Part shown: positions 17,892 through 26,404 of the stretch, one piece after another
Layout of the letters: every line of letters begins with the position of its first letter
Numbering within the stretch: the first letter of the stretch is position 1
Source: Bremerella cremea
GTDB taxonomy: Bacteria; Planctomycetota; Planctomycetia; Pirellulales; Pirellulaceae
DNA: 64,000 nucleotides
Assembly: GCF_003335505.1 (NCBI RefSeq)
Contig: NZ_QPEX01000010.1
Coordinates: 248,001 to 312,000 of the forward strand
Direction: 5' to 3'
The notes under the pieces: generated by a model
What the model saw: the letters and a program-made list of their open reading frames with translations, nothing else
Database searches by the model: none
Told to the model about the DNA's origin: nothing
Position numbers and translations under genes: made by a program

Positions 17892-19313
17892 CTATGCCTT
17901 GACGGTGTCGGCTTGCTCAGTTGGCAAGCCGGCGGACGTCCATGCTAGGTAGCCCCCGTGCAAGTTGATTGCCTGCTTAACCCCGGCCGCCTGCAGCACA
18001 CTGACCCCAATCGCCGATCGAGCACCACTGCGGCACTGGACAACCACCTTACGATCGTGCGGGACCAACTCGGAGGTCTTATTCAGCCGCCCCAGAAAGT
18101 GATGCGTTGCCTTGGCGATATGTCCCGCGTTCCATTCGGCGTCGGTGCGAACATCGATTAACTCGACGCTCTCGCCTGCTAAGGCTTCGGCAAGCTCCGC
18201 CGCAGTGATCGTCTCGTAGGTCTCGGTGAGCAGGCCGTTCGCTTTGGCTTCGTCTCGCAGGTAGTAGGCGCGAATGTCCTCGACCCCGATCTTGGCCAAC
18301 ATCATGGCCGCTTGATCGATCTGAGCTTGCTCGCCGATGAGATAAGCTGGCCGATCGTAATCGACCAGCCAACCGGCCCACGCCCCTAGCATGTTGGCAG
18401 GAATGTTGATCGTCCCAGGCAGGTGCCCTTGAGCAAAGATGTTGGCGGGGGCCAAATCGATCACGGTTCCTGTTTCAACACGGCTTGCCAGATTCTTTAC
18501 TTCCTCGCGAGAAACCAACGCGTCTTCACCCAAGATACGTGGTCCCTCTTTATTCACCCGTTTCATCACGGCGAAATAGGGAGGCACTTCCGGCTGATCG
18601 GCTAACACATAAGCCACAAATTCTGCTTCGTCGGAATATTGCAGGCCAGGATTAAAGAGCTTTTCGTAGCCAACGGTCGACGAAGGAACGGCACCGAGTC
18701 CCTTGCCACAGGCACTACCGGCACCATGGGCCGGCCAAACTTGGAGGTAATCGGGCAACCGCTTAAACTTTTCCAGCGAGTGGAACAAGTCCTTGGCCCC
18801 TGCTTCCGCCGTGTTCATAATTCCGGCGGCTTGCTCTAACAAATCAGGCCTACCGACGGCATTCACAAAGACGAAGTCGCCGGTAAAAATGCCCATCGGC
18901 TTGTTGGCTCCGCCTCCCTGGTCGGTCAGGACAAACGAAAGGCTTTCCGGCGTGTGCCCAGGGGTATGGATTACCTCGAAACGAATGTTGCCCACCAGAA
19001 AGTGGTCGCCATCGTGCAGCAGCTGATGCGGGTAAGCAGTGGCGTACTCATACTTCCACTCGGCAGGCCCTTCATCGGAAACATGCAGCGTTGCTCCAAC
19101 GCGTTCCGCCAGTTCGCGTGCGCCGGAAACATAGTCAGCATGAATGTGCGTTTCTGCGATGTCGGTTAGCTGTAAGCCTTCCTGCTTGGCAACATCCAAA
19201 TAAGGTTGAATATCGCGGCCTGGGTCAATCACGACCGCCACCTTTGCCCGTTGGCAGCCCACCAGGTACGACGCGTGAGAGAGTGTCTTGTCGTAAAAGT
19301 ATTTCAGCAACAT
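17892..19313 (-). CDS. CstB-like persulfide dioxygenase-rhodanese fusion
   Basis: A 473-residue protein. ATG 19313 follows GGAG by 7 nt and starts the metallo-beta-lactamase fold. Domain 1 (1-250) is an ETHE1-type persulfide dioxygenase: THIHADYVSG (His56, His58, Asp60), HTPGHTPESLSF and GDFVFVNAVGRPDL give the mononuclear iron site. Domain 2 (about 260-360) is rhodanese-like but has no cysteine at the active loop. Domain 3 has an active-type loop CRSGAR with Cys427. This order, with a dead middle rhodanese, matches staphylococcal CstB, which converts persulfides to thiosulfate. It lies 17 bp behind tauE and 16 bp before DUF1641. Confidence 0.9.
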   Translation of the reverse strand: MLLKYFYDKTLSHASYLVGCQRAKVAVVIDPGRDIQPYLDVAKQEGLQLTDIAETHIHADYVSGARELAERVGATLHVSDEGPAEWKYEYATAYPHQLLHDGDHFLVGNIRFEVIHTPGHTPESLSFVLTDQGGGANKPMGIFTGDFVFVNAVGRPDLLEQAAGIMNTAEAGAKDLFHSLEKFKRLPDYLQVWPAHGAGSACGKGLGAVPSSTVGYEKLFNPGLQYSDEAEFVAYVLADQPEVPPYFAVMKRVNKEGPRILGEDALVSREEVKNLASRVETGTVIDLAPANIFAQGHLPGTINIPANMLGAWAGWLVDYDRPAYLIGEQAQIDQAAMMLAKIGVEDIRAYYLRDEAKANGLLTETYETITAAELAEALAGESVELIDVRTDAEWNAGHIAKATHHFLGRLNKTSELVPHDRKVVVQCRSGARSAIGVSVLQAAGVKQAINLHGGYLAWTSAGLPTEQADTVKA

Positions 19314-19330
19314 CGCCAAGCTCCTTATCT

Positions 19331-20152
19331 TTACAGCAGCGTTGATTTCACAATGACGAACGCAGCCACCAATACCACGGCGGTTGCGAATATTTTTTGC
19401 AGCGTGGGCCCGTTGAGACGTTTCGCCAGAAGGCCTCCCAGCCACATACCGGTAAAGCCGCCAACTAGGAATTCGAGTGTCAGTGCCAGAGGAAACTCTT
19501 TCCCACCGACAAAGTGAGAGGCCACACCACTAGCACTGATCAACACAATCACAAACAGCGACGTCGCAATGGCACGGTGAATATGCATGCCACTGAAAAG
19601 GACCAGCGCCGGCACAATCACGAATCCACCACCCACGCCAAACAAGCCAGAAAGCACACCGGTTGCCAAGCCAGTTAACAGTAACAACCGGGCACACTTC
19701 GAGGTCAGAATCAACTCGCCATTCTCATCGCGCTGACAAGAAGAATGGTCTTGCTCGATAGCAGGTTGGCACGCCACTTGCGCAGGCGCTGTCCCTTTCG
19801 ACTTCTGCCACATGCGATAGGCCACGATGAACATCAGCACAGCAAAACAGGCCAGCAGCACGTTCCCTGGCAAAAACTTCGACAGATACGATCCAACCGG
19901 AGCGCCCAGCATGCCTGCGATGGCAAAAAAGAGTCCCGTGCGAAGCTCGACTTCGTTTCGCAGCAGACGGGGCAATGCGCCTGAGATGGCTGTGCCACCG
20001 ACTGCTGCTAACGAAATACCGACCGCTTCACGCGGTGCGATCCCCAGCCCGTAAACCAACAGTGGCACCGCAAACACCCCTCCACCACCTCCGGTTAACC
20101 CCAAGGCAAATCCCACAATGCAGCCAAACAAGATTGCCAAGGAAGCTTCCAT
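19331..20152 (-). CDS. TauE/SafE-family sulfite/sulfur anion exporter
   Basis: A 273-residue membrane protein, likely 7-8 helices, of the TauE/SafE family, first gene of the sulfide operon. The family's glycine motifs occur in both halves: GLTGGGGGVFAVPLLV near residue 20 and GVGGGFVIVPALVLFSG near 170. The loop between the halves carries three cysteines and a histidine (ACQPA...HSSCQ...SKCARL), unusual enough to suggest metal or thiol sensing. In cst-type operons the homologue exports sulfite or related anions made by persulfide oxidation. The start has GAGAAGGG about 8 nt upstream. Confidence 0.88.
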   Translation of the reverse strand: MEASLAILFGCIVGFALGLTGGGGGVFAVPLLVYGLGIAPREAVGISLAAVGGTAISGALPRLLRNEVELRTGLFFAIAGMLGAPVGSYLSKFLPGNVLLACFAVLMFIVAYRMWQKSKGTAPAQVACQPAIEQDHSSCQRDENGELILTSKCARLLLLTGLATGVLSGLFGVGGGFVIVPALVLFSGMHIHRAIATSLFVIVLISASGVASHFVGGKEFPLALTLEFLVGGFTGMWLGGLLAKRLNGPTLQKIFATAVVLVAAFVIVKSTLL

Positions 20153-20204
20153 GATGCAGCCCTTCTCTCCCCTACTGGGTGGCGAGGTTCGCCTGAGCCT
20201 TTAT

Positions 20205-20230
20205 GCTCGTTACCTCACAAGGTGACGAGC
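20205..20230. promoter_or_regulatory. Leader hairpin in front of tauE
   Basis: GCTCGTTACCT (20205-20215) pairs with AGGTGACGAGC (20220-20230), 11 pairs with one G-U wobble and a 4 nt loop. It is flanked on both sides by copies of CTTTATG. In the leftward transcript it would sit about 50 nt before the tauE start. No U-run follows, so it is a candidate RNA control element rather than a terminator. Confidence 0.4.
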
Positions 20231-20344
20231 CTTTATGGTAAAAAAAACTGCGCGCTTCTTTCAGACCAGGTTAACCGAGTGAACGCACCGCTACTCAGCG
20301 TTATGGGCCTAGGAAAGCTTGCCTCTCCTTACCTCTATTCATTT

Positions 20345-20364
20345 ATATCGTGACATCACGAGAT
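20345..20364. promoter_or_regulatory. Candidate operator of the sulfide operon
   Basis: A 9-2-9 inverted repeat, ATATCGTGA-CA-TCACGAGAT, with one mismatch between arms. An overlapping dyad GACATC-ACGA-GATGTC covers 20352-20367. It lies about 190 bp before tauE. Size and symmetry suit a dimeric repressor such as an ArsR-type persulfide sensor, but no regulator gene is adjacent and the sequence does not match an operator I can name. Confidence 0.5.
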
Positions 20365-20723
20365 GTCAACCTGGTTTAATTTGCCTTTGGATTGCTATTG
20401 CGGGATACCGCGAAAGTCGGCTCGGTAAAAACCAGCGAGTCTGGCCAGCCTGCTAGTGACGAACGCGTGAACAGCGTGTGAAACGATGTTACTTGTCTTC
20501 CCTGCGAGGTCAGCTCGCAGATGGTGCCACGAATTTTCGGATCGATGAAAATCGACGTTCTAACGAGAAAGCACGCCGCTTTGGAATTGGGGCGATAACG
20601 AGATACCGTTCCCTGGAAACCGGCCAAGCGAAGTGACTTCTGCTAGAATTAAGGAATTGCCTGCAATCGTCTCTTCCTGCTGGCAAAGCACTTATCCCCA
20701 TCATTTAGCGAAGTGAATTCGTT

Positions 20724-21284
20724 GTGACCAATTCGGACGTAACGCAAATCTTGGGTGCTCTGCAGCGGGGCGAAGAACATGCGACCGAGCACCTTCTGCC
20801 GCTGGTTTACGAAGAGCTGCGTAAACTGGCCACTGCCAAACTGGCCCACGAGAAAGTCGAGCATACCCTGCAACCGACGGCCCTTGTCCACGAAGCTTAT
20901 ATGCGTTTGGTGGGAAATGGAGGCGGCTGGGAGAACCGAGGCCACTTTTTTGCTGCGGCGGCGGAAGCCATGCGGCGGATACTGATCGAAGAAGCACGTC
21001 GCCGAGCTAGCCTTAAACGGGGTGGCAATCACACCATCGTCGCGCTGCCAGACGAATTGATAACGAAGTCGAAAGACGAAAACGAATCGCTCTTAGCGCT
21101 CGACGAAGCACTCACTCGGCTTGAGAAACAAGATTCCGATTCTTACAAACTCGTGATGTTACGTTACTTCAGCGGCTTAACGGTCGACGAGGCAGCCCAA
21201 TCGCTAGGAATCTCCTCGCGTACCGCCAAACGATATTGGAGCTTCGCCCGAGCCTGGCTACAACGAGAAATCGAACGACAATAA
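20724..21284 (+). CDS. ECF RNA polymerase sigma factor, planctomycete type
   Basis: A 186-residue ECF sigma factor of the family common in planctomycetes (TIGR02999-like). It begins at GTG 20724. Sigma region 2 runs through VYEELRKLATAKLAHEK and TLQPTALVHEAYMRLVG. Region 4 has a helix-turn-helix in LTVDEAAQSLGISSRTAKRY. No anti-sigma gene is adjacent; instead a Ser/Thr kinase gene follows 142 bp later. That pairing is typical of this sigma group and suggests that kinase phosphorylation controls it (inference). Confidence 0.93.
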   Translation: MTNSDVTQILGALQRGEEHATEHLLPLVYEELRKLATAKLAHEKVEHTLQPTALVHEAYMRLVGNGGGWENRGHFFAAAAEAMRRILIEEARRRASLKRGGNHTIVALPDELITKSKDENESLLALDEALTRLEKQDSDSYKLVMLRYFSGLTVDEAAQSLGISSRTAKRYWSFARAWLQREIERQ

Positions 21285-21426
21285 GCTCATCGAAATTTTT
21301 GGCACATTCGCCGCTCTAATTTCGCATATCTTTAGAATGAGGACCGTCGCGCTTCTCCGTGTGGGGTGAAACGTGTTCCCCCCACACGGATTCGGTCCCC
21401 TTTTAACCTCTTCCCTTGCTGCTTGT

Positions 21427-23814
21427 ATGTCGTTTGATCGTGAAAAATCGATTTTTCTCTCCGCGCTCGAATTGCCTTACGGAGCCGAACGCGATGCCTA
21501 CGTCGAGCAGCAGTGCGGCGAAAATACGGAATTGCGGGCGGCCGTAGCAGAATTGCTTGCGGCGCACGATCGATCGCTTAACGTGCTTGACCGACCCACC
21601 TCACAAAGAGTTGCGCTACAAGGTCAAGTGAAATCCGCAGCCGAGGCGATTGCCATGAATGCCACCTGGGCGCATGGAAGCGATGGGGTTGTCACACCGC
21701 CGATCGGCGAAGGGGACGCGTTTATTGGCAACTATGTTCTGCTAGAAAAACTGGGTGAGGGAGGTTTCGGCCAGGTATACGTTGCCGACCAGCGACAGCC
21801 GGTCCGGCGTCGTGTGGCCATTAAACTCTTGAAAGCGACCGCGAGCACTCCGGATGCGGTGGCCCGTTTTGAAGCGGAACGTCAAGCGTTGGCCATGATG
21901 GATCACCCAAACATCGCCCAGATCTTCGACGCTGGCACAACCGCGACCGGGCAGCCCTATTTTGTGATGGAACTTGTCCGTGGTGTTCATATCACTGCGT
22001 TTTGTCGCAACCACCAGTTGCCCGTAACGCGGCGTCTGAAACTATTTCTCGATGTCTGCCACGCCGTGCAGCACGCCCATCAGAAAGGGATTATCCACCG
22101 CGATTTGAAACCATCGAACGTGCTGATCACGCTGCACGATGCCGACGCCGTGGTCAAAGTAATCGACTTTGGCGTGGCCAAGGCCTTGAACGAACCATTA
22201 ACCGACCAGACGATCTATACGCGGTTCGCCCAGATGATTGGGACGCCGATGTACATGAGTCCTGAACAAGCGGAAATGAATTCCTTGGATGTCGACACGC
22301 GGAGCGATATTTATTCGCTGGGCGTGCTGTTGTACGAACTGCTAACCGAGCAAACGCCGTTCGATCAACATCGCCTGCAAACGGCTTCGTTTGACGAAAT
22401 GCGGCGAATGATTCGAGAAGAAGACCCTCCTCGTCCCAGTGCTCGTTTAACCTCGACTACCCATTTGATCACCACCTGTGAAGCCAACCGTGCGGTGGGT
22501 GAACGGAGCCTCGCCAGTGAACTGAAGGGAGACCTGGATTGGATCGTGATGAAGGCCCTCGAAAAGGATCGGCGGCGGCGTTACGAAACGGCTGCCGATT
22601 TGGCTCGCGACGTCCAACGTTTTCTCGATCAGCAACCGGTTGTCGCCCGGCCCCCGTCGAATTGGTATCGCTTCACCCGTTTTGCCCGCCGTAATCGGAC
22701 GGTGTTCATTTCGACTGTGATCGTGCTGCTGGCGTTGGTTTCAGGGACGATCTTCAGCACCTGGCAAGCAGTTCGGGCTACGCTGGCGCAAGAAGAAACC
22801 GAACTCTTGCGGCAAGAGGCAGTCGATTCCGTAGAGAATTTAAAACGCGCGAACGTTCTACTTGATAGTGCTCGTGCCAATGCCGACGAGTGGCACTGGC
22901 AGACCGCCTTACAGCAATACACGGAAGCCACCAAACTGCAACCGAATCATTACTTGGCTTGGTCAGGTCGCGGCGCATTGCTGGCGAGATTAGGCGACTG
23001 GCCCCAAGCGGCCGCCGACTATGCCACGGCCATTCAACTCGGCGCGCCCGCCAACAATCCGGCTTGGTGGGGAGTGCCACAGCTTTGCTTCTATGCCAAT
23101 CAGACAACTGCCTACGCGCAAGTCTGCCAGCGGATGGAAGAACAACTGGCCACGACCGATGATCCGGCCCAGGTTTCGATGATCACCCGGGGCCTTTGTG
23201 TCCAATCGCGTGAGATCGAAAACATGAAAGCTCTAGCATTTCGGATGGAAGCTTACCTGTTTGAAGAATTCGAACACAGGAGATTCGGGCAACTTCGTCC
23301 TGAACGTGGCCCAGGCAGGCTAGATGGTCAGCCAGATCGTGTTCGGCTCGAATTACCGGGCCATCGAAGACCACCTCCCTCCGTTGGTCCTGATATCCGT
23401 CGAGATAATATGCAATATGCAACCGGCGTCGCGAACTACCGTGCCGGGGACTCGCAACGGACCATTGAACTGCTAACCGGTGTCCGCCGGGGGGACGAGC
23501 GATCACCCTTTGGTCACATGGCCTCCCCTCTGCTTGCGTTGGCCTATCATCAACAAGGCCGAACCGAAGATGCGATTCAGGAACTCGCCGTGGCGGAAAA
23601 ATCGATCGATCGTTGGCTGTCTTCGATGAAAACCTCGCCGGAATCGCCTGACTATCCTTGGTTTGACTTTGTAGAGATGTACATTTGGTACCGGGAAGCG
23701 TACCAAACAATCGTCAAACGGCCTCCTCCCCCAGACGCGCGATTCGCCGAGCTTTCACAACACGTGCAGCAAATGCAAACACAACCCCAAGAAGCGAAAT
23801 CTGCTGACCGGTGA
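21427..23814 (+). CDS. Transmembrane Ser/Thr protein kinase with TPR region, compensated frameshift
   Basis: A 795-residue Hanks-type kinase. I chose ATG 21427 (MSFDREKSIFLSALELP), the usual opening of this planctomycete group, over the upstream GTG. The kinase domain (about 100-400) is complete: LGEGGFGQVYV, RVAIKLLKA, HRDLKPSN, IDFGVAK and MYMSPEQAE. One helix follows near residue 435 (TVFISTVIVLLALVSG), then TPR-like repeats outside the membrane. Residues about 617-657 (RRFGQLRPERG...) do not fit the family; the sensible protein (TGDSGNFVLNVAQ, VSQIVFGSNYRAIEDHLPPL) lies in another frame there. Two compensating indels seem to have scrambled about 40 residues. It is probably coupled to the ECF sigma gene before it. 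Confidence 0.9.
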   Translation: MSFDREKSIFLSALELPYGAERDAYVEQQCGENTELRAAVAELLAAHDRSLNVLDRPTSQRVALQGQVKSAAEAIAMNATWAHGSDGVVTPPIGEGDAFIGNYVLLEKLGEGGFGQVYVADQRQPVRRRVAIKLLKATASTPDAVARFEAERQALAMMDHPNIAQIFDAGTTATGQPYFVMELVRGVHITAFCRNHQLPVTRRLKLFLDVCHAVQHAHQKGIIHRDLKPSNVLITLHDADAVVKVIDFGVAKALNEPLTDQTIYTRFAQMIGTPMYMSPEQAEMNSLDVDTRSDIYSLGVLLYELLTEQTPFDQHRLQTASFDEMRRMIREEDPPRPSARLTSTTHLITTCEANRAVGERSLASELKGDLDWIVMKALEKDRRRRYETAADLARDVQRFLDQQPVVARPPSNWYRFTRFARRNRTVFISTVIVLLALVSGTIFSTWQAVRATLAQEETELLRQEAVDSVENLKRANVLLDSARANADEWHWQTALQQYTEATKLQPNHYLAWSGRGALLARLGDWPQAAADYATAIQLGAPANNPAWWGVPQLCFYANQTTAYAQVCQRMEEQLATTDDPAQVSMITRGLCVQSREIENMKALAFRMEAYLFEEFEHRRFGQLRPERGPGRLDGQPDRVRLELPGHRRPPPSVGPDIRRDNMQYATGVANYRAGDSQRTIELLTGVRRGDERSPFGHMASPLLALAYHQQGRTEDAIQELAVAEKSIDRWLSSMKTSPESPDYPWFDFVEMYIWYREAYQTIVKRPPPPDARFAELSQHVQQMQTQPQEAKSADR

Positions 23815-23938
23815 ATAAGCCTAGCCACACGCACCAACGTCTGCCTTGGCCGAAACAAACCACCGAAGACGGCCAGCGTATGCTCTGTAAGCGGGCTTAA
23901 AGCCAAACTTGCCTTTCTCGCCCCAGGCCCAGGTTCCC

Positions 23939-25090
23939 CTATCTTTGAGCGAAACGTGATCGCCAGACACTGGGCGGCGCGCCAAACTGTTGTTGGAAAG
24001 CAACGGAGAAATGCGCCGTGGATGTAAAGCCACACAGATGACTAGCTTCCGCGATCGAAAGATCGGTTTCGATAAGAACTCGCTTGGCCATGTCCAGTCG
24101 CAGACCTCGAATCAACTCTGCCGGAGAACGTCCTAGCTCAGAGCGAAAACGCTGTTCTAAATGACGTCGTGATATGGCAAACTCGCGCAGAACTTGTTTG
24201 ACCTGAATCCCCTGAGCGATGTTCTCGTGAATGTAACGCAAGATGGCTTGAAGCTCGGAATCGTTAATTGCCAGCAGGTCGGTCGAATGTCGCGCACAGA
24301 CTTGCAGGGGGCTAATCTTCGTGGGCTGTTTGGGGATTGGTTCGCCCTCCATCAGCTTTGACAACAAAGCCGCCGCCGATCTACCCAACGCGCCGCAGGC
24401 CAACTGCACGGCTGACAAACTCGGAAAGCCCAGATTGCAGATCAAGTCGTCATCGTCGCCAGCCAGGATTGCAATTTCATCGGGTATGCGTAGTCCCGCC
24501 GATTCACAAATATCGGCGATCTGTCGCGCCGGATACGGGTCGGAAGCGAACAGCCCCAGCGGCCGCTTCAACTGGGATAACCAGTTTAAAACAGGCCCTG
24601 GATCGATCGACCACCCTTCACGCACTCCCTTGGCACGAAAGGTTTCACACGCATAGCCAGCTTCGCGCACGGCCTGCACAAAGAGCATTTCTCGTTGCGG
24701 CGAATAGCGTCCCATTTGCGGAGCATAACAAGCAAAGTGTTCGATCCCTCGCTCACGAAAATGATTCAATGCCATCTCGGAACGGACGGTGTCGTCGGTA
24801 ATCACTCGCCCAACCCACTGCTCGTCAGGGTACATAATCGAAACATCAACCGTTGGAAGCCCTGCGCGGCGCAAATGGTTAACCAGCGTTCGCGTGCGCA
24901 TATGGGCGATCACGCCATCGCCTTGCCAGTTGCGCGGCAAGCGAAGTCGCTGCTGGGCATCGCGAGGAGCAATCAGCAGCCGCCAATGATTCTCCGCTGC
25001 GTACTTGCCAATGGCCCGGACGACGGTTCGGCCCCAGGTATCATCCGTTTCGATCAGGACGGCGACGCGCCGTATTGCTTGGCTCGACAT
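23939..25090 (-). CDS. XylR-type regulator (LacI-like sensor + AraC HTH)
   Basis: A 383-residue regulator of the XylR family. Residues 1-270 form a periplasmic-binding-protein-like sensor (RRVAVLIETDDTWGRTVVRA, then ILAGDDDDLICNLGFPSLS). The last 100 residues are an AraC-type double helix-turn-helix (LREFAISRRHLEQRFRSELG and IAEASHLCGFTSTAHFSVAF). Family members bind sugars and activate catabolic operons. This gene diverges from the D-amino-acid operon, and the shared 192 bp region carries TGCGCAT repeats (25172-25207). Local control of that operon is therefore likely, with a ligand other than xylose possible. Confidence 0.9.
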   Translation of the reverse strand: MSSQAIRRVAVLIETDDTWGRTVVRAIGKYAAENHWRLLIAPRDAQQRLRLPRNWQGDGVIAHMRTRTLVNHLRRAGLPTVDVSIMYPDEQWVGRVITDDTVRSEMALNHFRERGIEHFACYAPQMGRYSPQREMLFVQAVREAGYACETFRAKGVREGWSIDPGPVLNWLSQLKRPLGLFASDPYPARQIADICESAGLRIPDEIAILAGDDDDLICNLGFPSLSAVQLACGALGRSAAALLSKLMEGEPIPKQPTKISPLQVCARHSTDLLAINDSELQAILRYIHENIAQGIQVKQVLREFAISRRHLEQRFRSELGRSPAELIRGLRLDMAKRVLIETDLSIAEASHLCGFTSTAHFSVAFQQQFGAPPSVWRSRFAQR

Positions 25091-25171
25091 GGCTCTGAAC
25101 TGCTTTGCTTGCTGATAAAGTCGCCCCCGCAGCTTTGATCCGTGGGCTTAAATTCCATTGTAAACCGGTCG

Positions 25172-25207
25172 TGCGCATATCCTAAACAATTATGCGCATC
25201 TGCGCAT
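25172..25207. promoter_or_regulatory. TGCGCAT repeats, candidate XylR-type operator
   Basis: TGCGCAT occurs at 25172, 25193 and 25201. The last two copies lie in a perfect 7-2-7 dyad (ATGCGCA-TC-TGCGCAT, 25192-25207). The first copy is 21 bp, two helical turns, from the second in the same orientation, the spacing typical of AraC-type half-sites. It lies about 100 bp from the regulator start and 76 bp from the DUF1611 gene start. Confidence 0.55.
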
Positions 25208-25282
25208 TGGCCTAGCGACCTAAAGGCCTTAAGATCGAACATGTATTCAGCAATAGCCCTTCATCCTTTCCGCGGATCTTGC

Positions 25283-26404
25283 ATGTCCTCTCCCCTTAGC
25301 TCGCAATCGGCCCCTTCTGACGTCGCGCATGCTCCGTCGGAGACAACCACCACCAGCTATGAAAAACATCGGCGAATTGTTGTATTGACCGATGGCTATT
25401 CCAATCCGTTTGTAGCCAAAACCGCAATCAGCTTGCTCCGGTACCGCACTGCCGATATTGTCGCGGTTCTCGGGGGCAAGACCGCCGAGAAAACCGCACA
25501 AGAGCTACTTGGGGCTGGCGGTGACATCCCTGTGGTGGCGAGCTTACAAGAAGTTAATGAACCAGATGCCATTTATGTCGGTATTGCCCCTCCAGGCGGA
25601 AAGCTACCAGAGGCTTGGCGGCCCCTTTTGCTCGAAGCGATTGGGCGAGGCATCGACATCATCTCTGGTCTGCACGATTTTGTGACCGAAGATTCCGAGT
25701 ACCGCACTGCGGCTGCCACCAGCGGCGCCAGTTTGTGGGATGTCCGGAAGAACCGCTTTAAATCGGTGGCCACGGGGCAACCGTTCCGGCACGAATGCCT
25801 TCGTATTCTGACGGTCGGTCACGATTGCAGCGTCGGCAAGATGGTCGTCTCGTTAGAAGTCGAACGGGCTCTGCGGGAAGAAGGCCTTGATGCAGCTTTT
25901 CTGGCTACTGGGCAAACAGGCATTATGATTTCTGGCCATGGTATTCCGGTCGACTGTGTTGTCTCCGATTTTGTGAACGGGGCCGTAGAAACATTTGTCC
26001 GAGAAAACGAGCAGCACGATATCCAGTTGATTGAAGGGCAAGGAAGCTTGTCGCATCCATCCTTCTCGGCGGTCACTTTGGGTCTGCTTCATGGGGCAGC
26101 ACCGCAAGGCTTAATCTACTGCTACGAAGCCGGTCGCCACGAAGTGAAAGGGCTCTCGGGAATTCCGATCCCATCGCATCGAAAACTACTTCAAGCGTAT
26201 GAAGTCGCAGGCAATCTCCGTGCCCCTTGTCAGATCATTGGAATCGCGGCAAACACACGCAATTTATCAGCCCAAGAAGCAGAGGCTGAATTGGCGCGGA
26301 TGCGTGACGAGTTTGAACTGCCGGTCTGCGATGTCTATCGAACCGGTGCCCAACCATTGGTCGCTGCCGTGCATAAGTTACGAGAGGCCCAAGTCAACAC
26401 ATGA
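25283..26404 (+). CDS. DUF1611 P-loop protein, DgcN-like
   Basis: A 373-residue DUF1611 protein. An N-terminal Rossmann-like domain ([19 protein letters not shown]) precedes a P-loop domain with [19 protein letters not shown] and a Walker-B-like stretch [14 protein letters not shown]. In marine bacteria the homologue DgcN acetylates D-glutamate and its partner DgcA racemises N-acetyl-D-glutamate. The adjacent epimerase gene, overlapping by 4 bp (ATGA), reproduces that pairing. I chose ATG 25283 ([12 protein letters not shown]), which trims weak N-terminal sequence; ATG 25241 is also possible. The substrate here may be another D-amino acid. Confidence 0.82.
   Translation: MSSPLSSQSAPSDVAHAPSETTTTSYEKHRRIVVLTDGYSNPFVAKTAISLLRYRTADIVAVLGGKTAEKTAQELLGAGGDIPVVASLQEVNEPDAIYVGIAPPGGKLPEAWRPLLLEAIGRGIDIISGLHDFVTEDSEYRTAAATSGASLWDVRKNRFKSVATGQPFRHECLRILTVGHDCSVGKMVVSLEVERALREEGLDAAFLATGQTGIMISGHGIPVDCVVSDFVNGAVETFVRENEQHDIQLIEGQGSLSHPSFSAVTLGLLHGAAPQGLIYCYEAGRHEVKGLSGIPIPSHRKLLQAYEVAGNLRAPCQIIGIAANTRNLSAQEAEAELARMRDEFELPVCDVYRTGAQPLVAAVHKLREAQVNT

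Larger units (their letters stand above)
20153..20723. other. Divergent regulatory region, sulfide operon / ECF sigma
   Basis: About 570 bp between divergent transcription units. It holds a hairpin at 20205-20230, an A-run at 20239-20247, the dyad at 20345-20364, and two copies of ACCAGGTT in opposite orientation (about 20265 and 20369). A minus-strand open frame at 20376-20627 has no recognisable domain and I do not accept it. Promoters for both directions must lie here. Confidence 0.5.

Noticed and set aside
20376..20627. 83-codon minus-strand frame upstream of the sulfide operon, considered as an ArsR-like regulator
   Set aside because: No helix-turn-helix or sensing cysteines, no ribosome binding site, and random-looking sequence.
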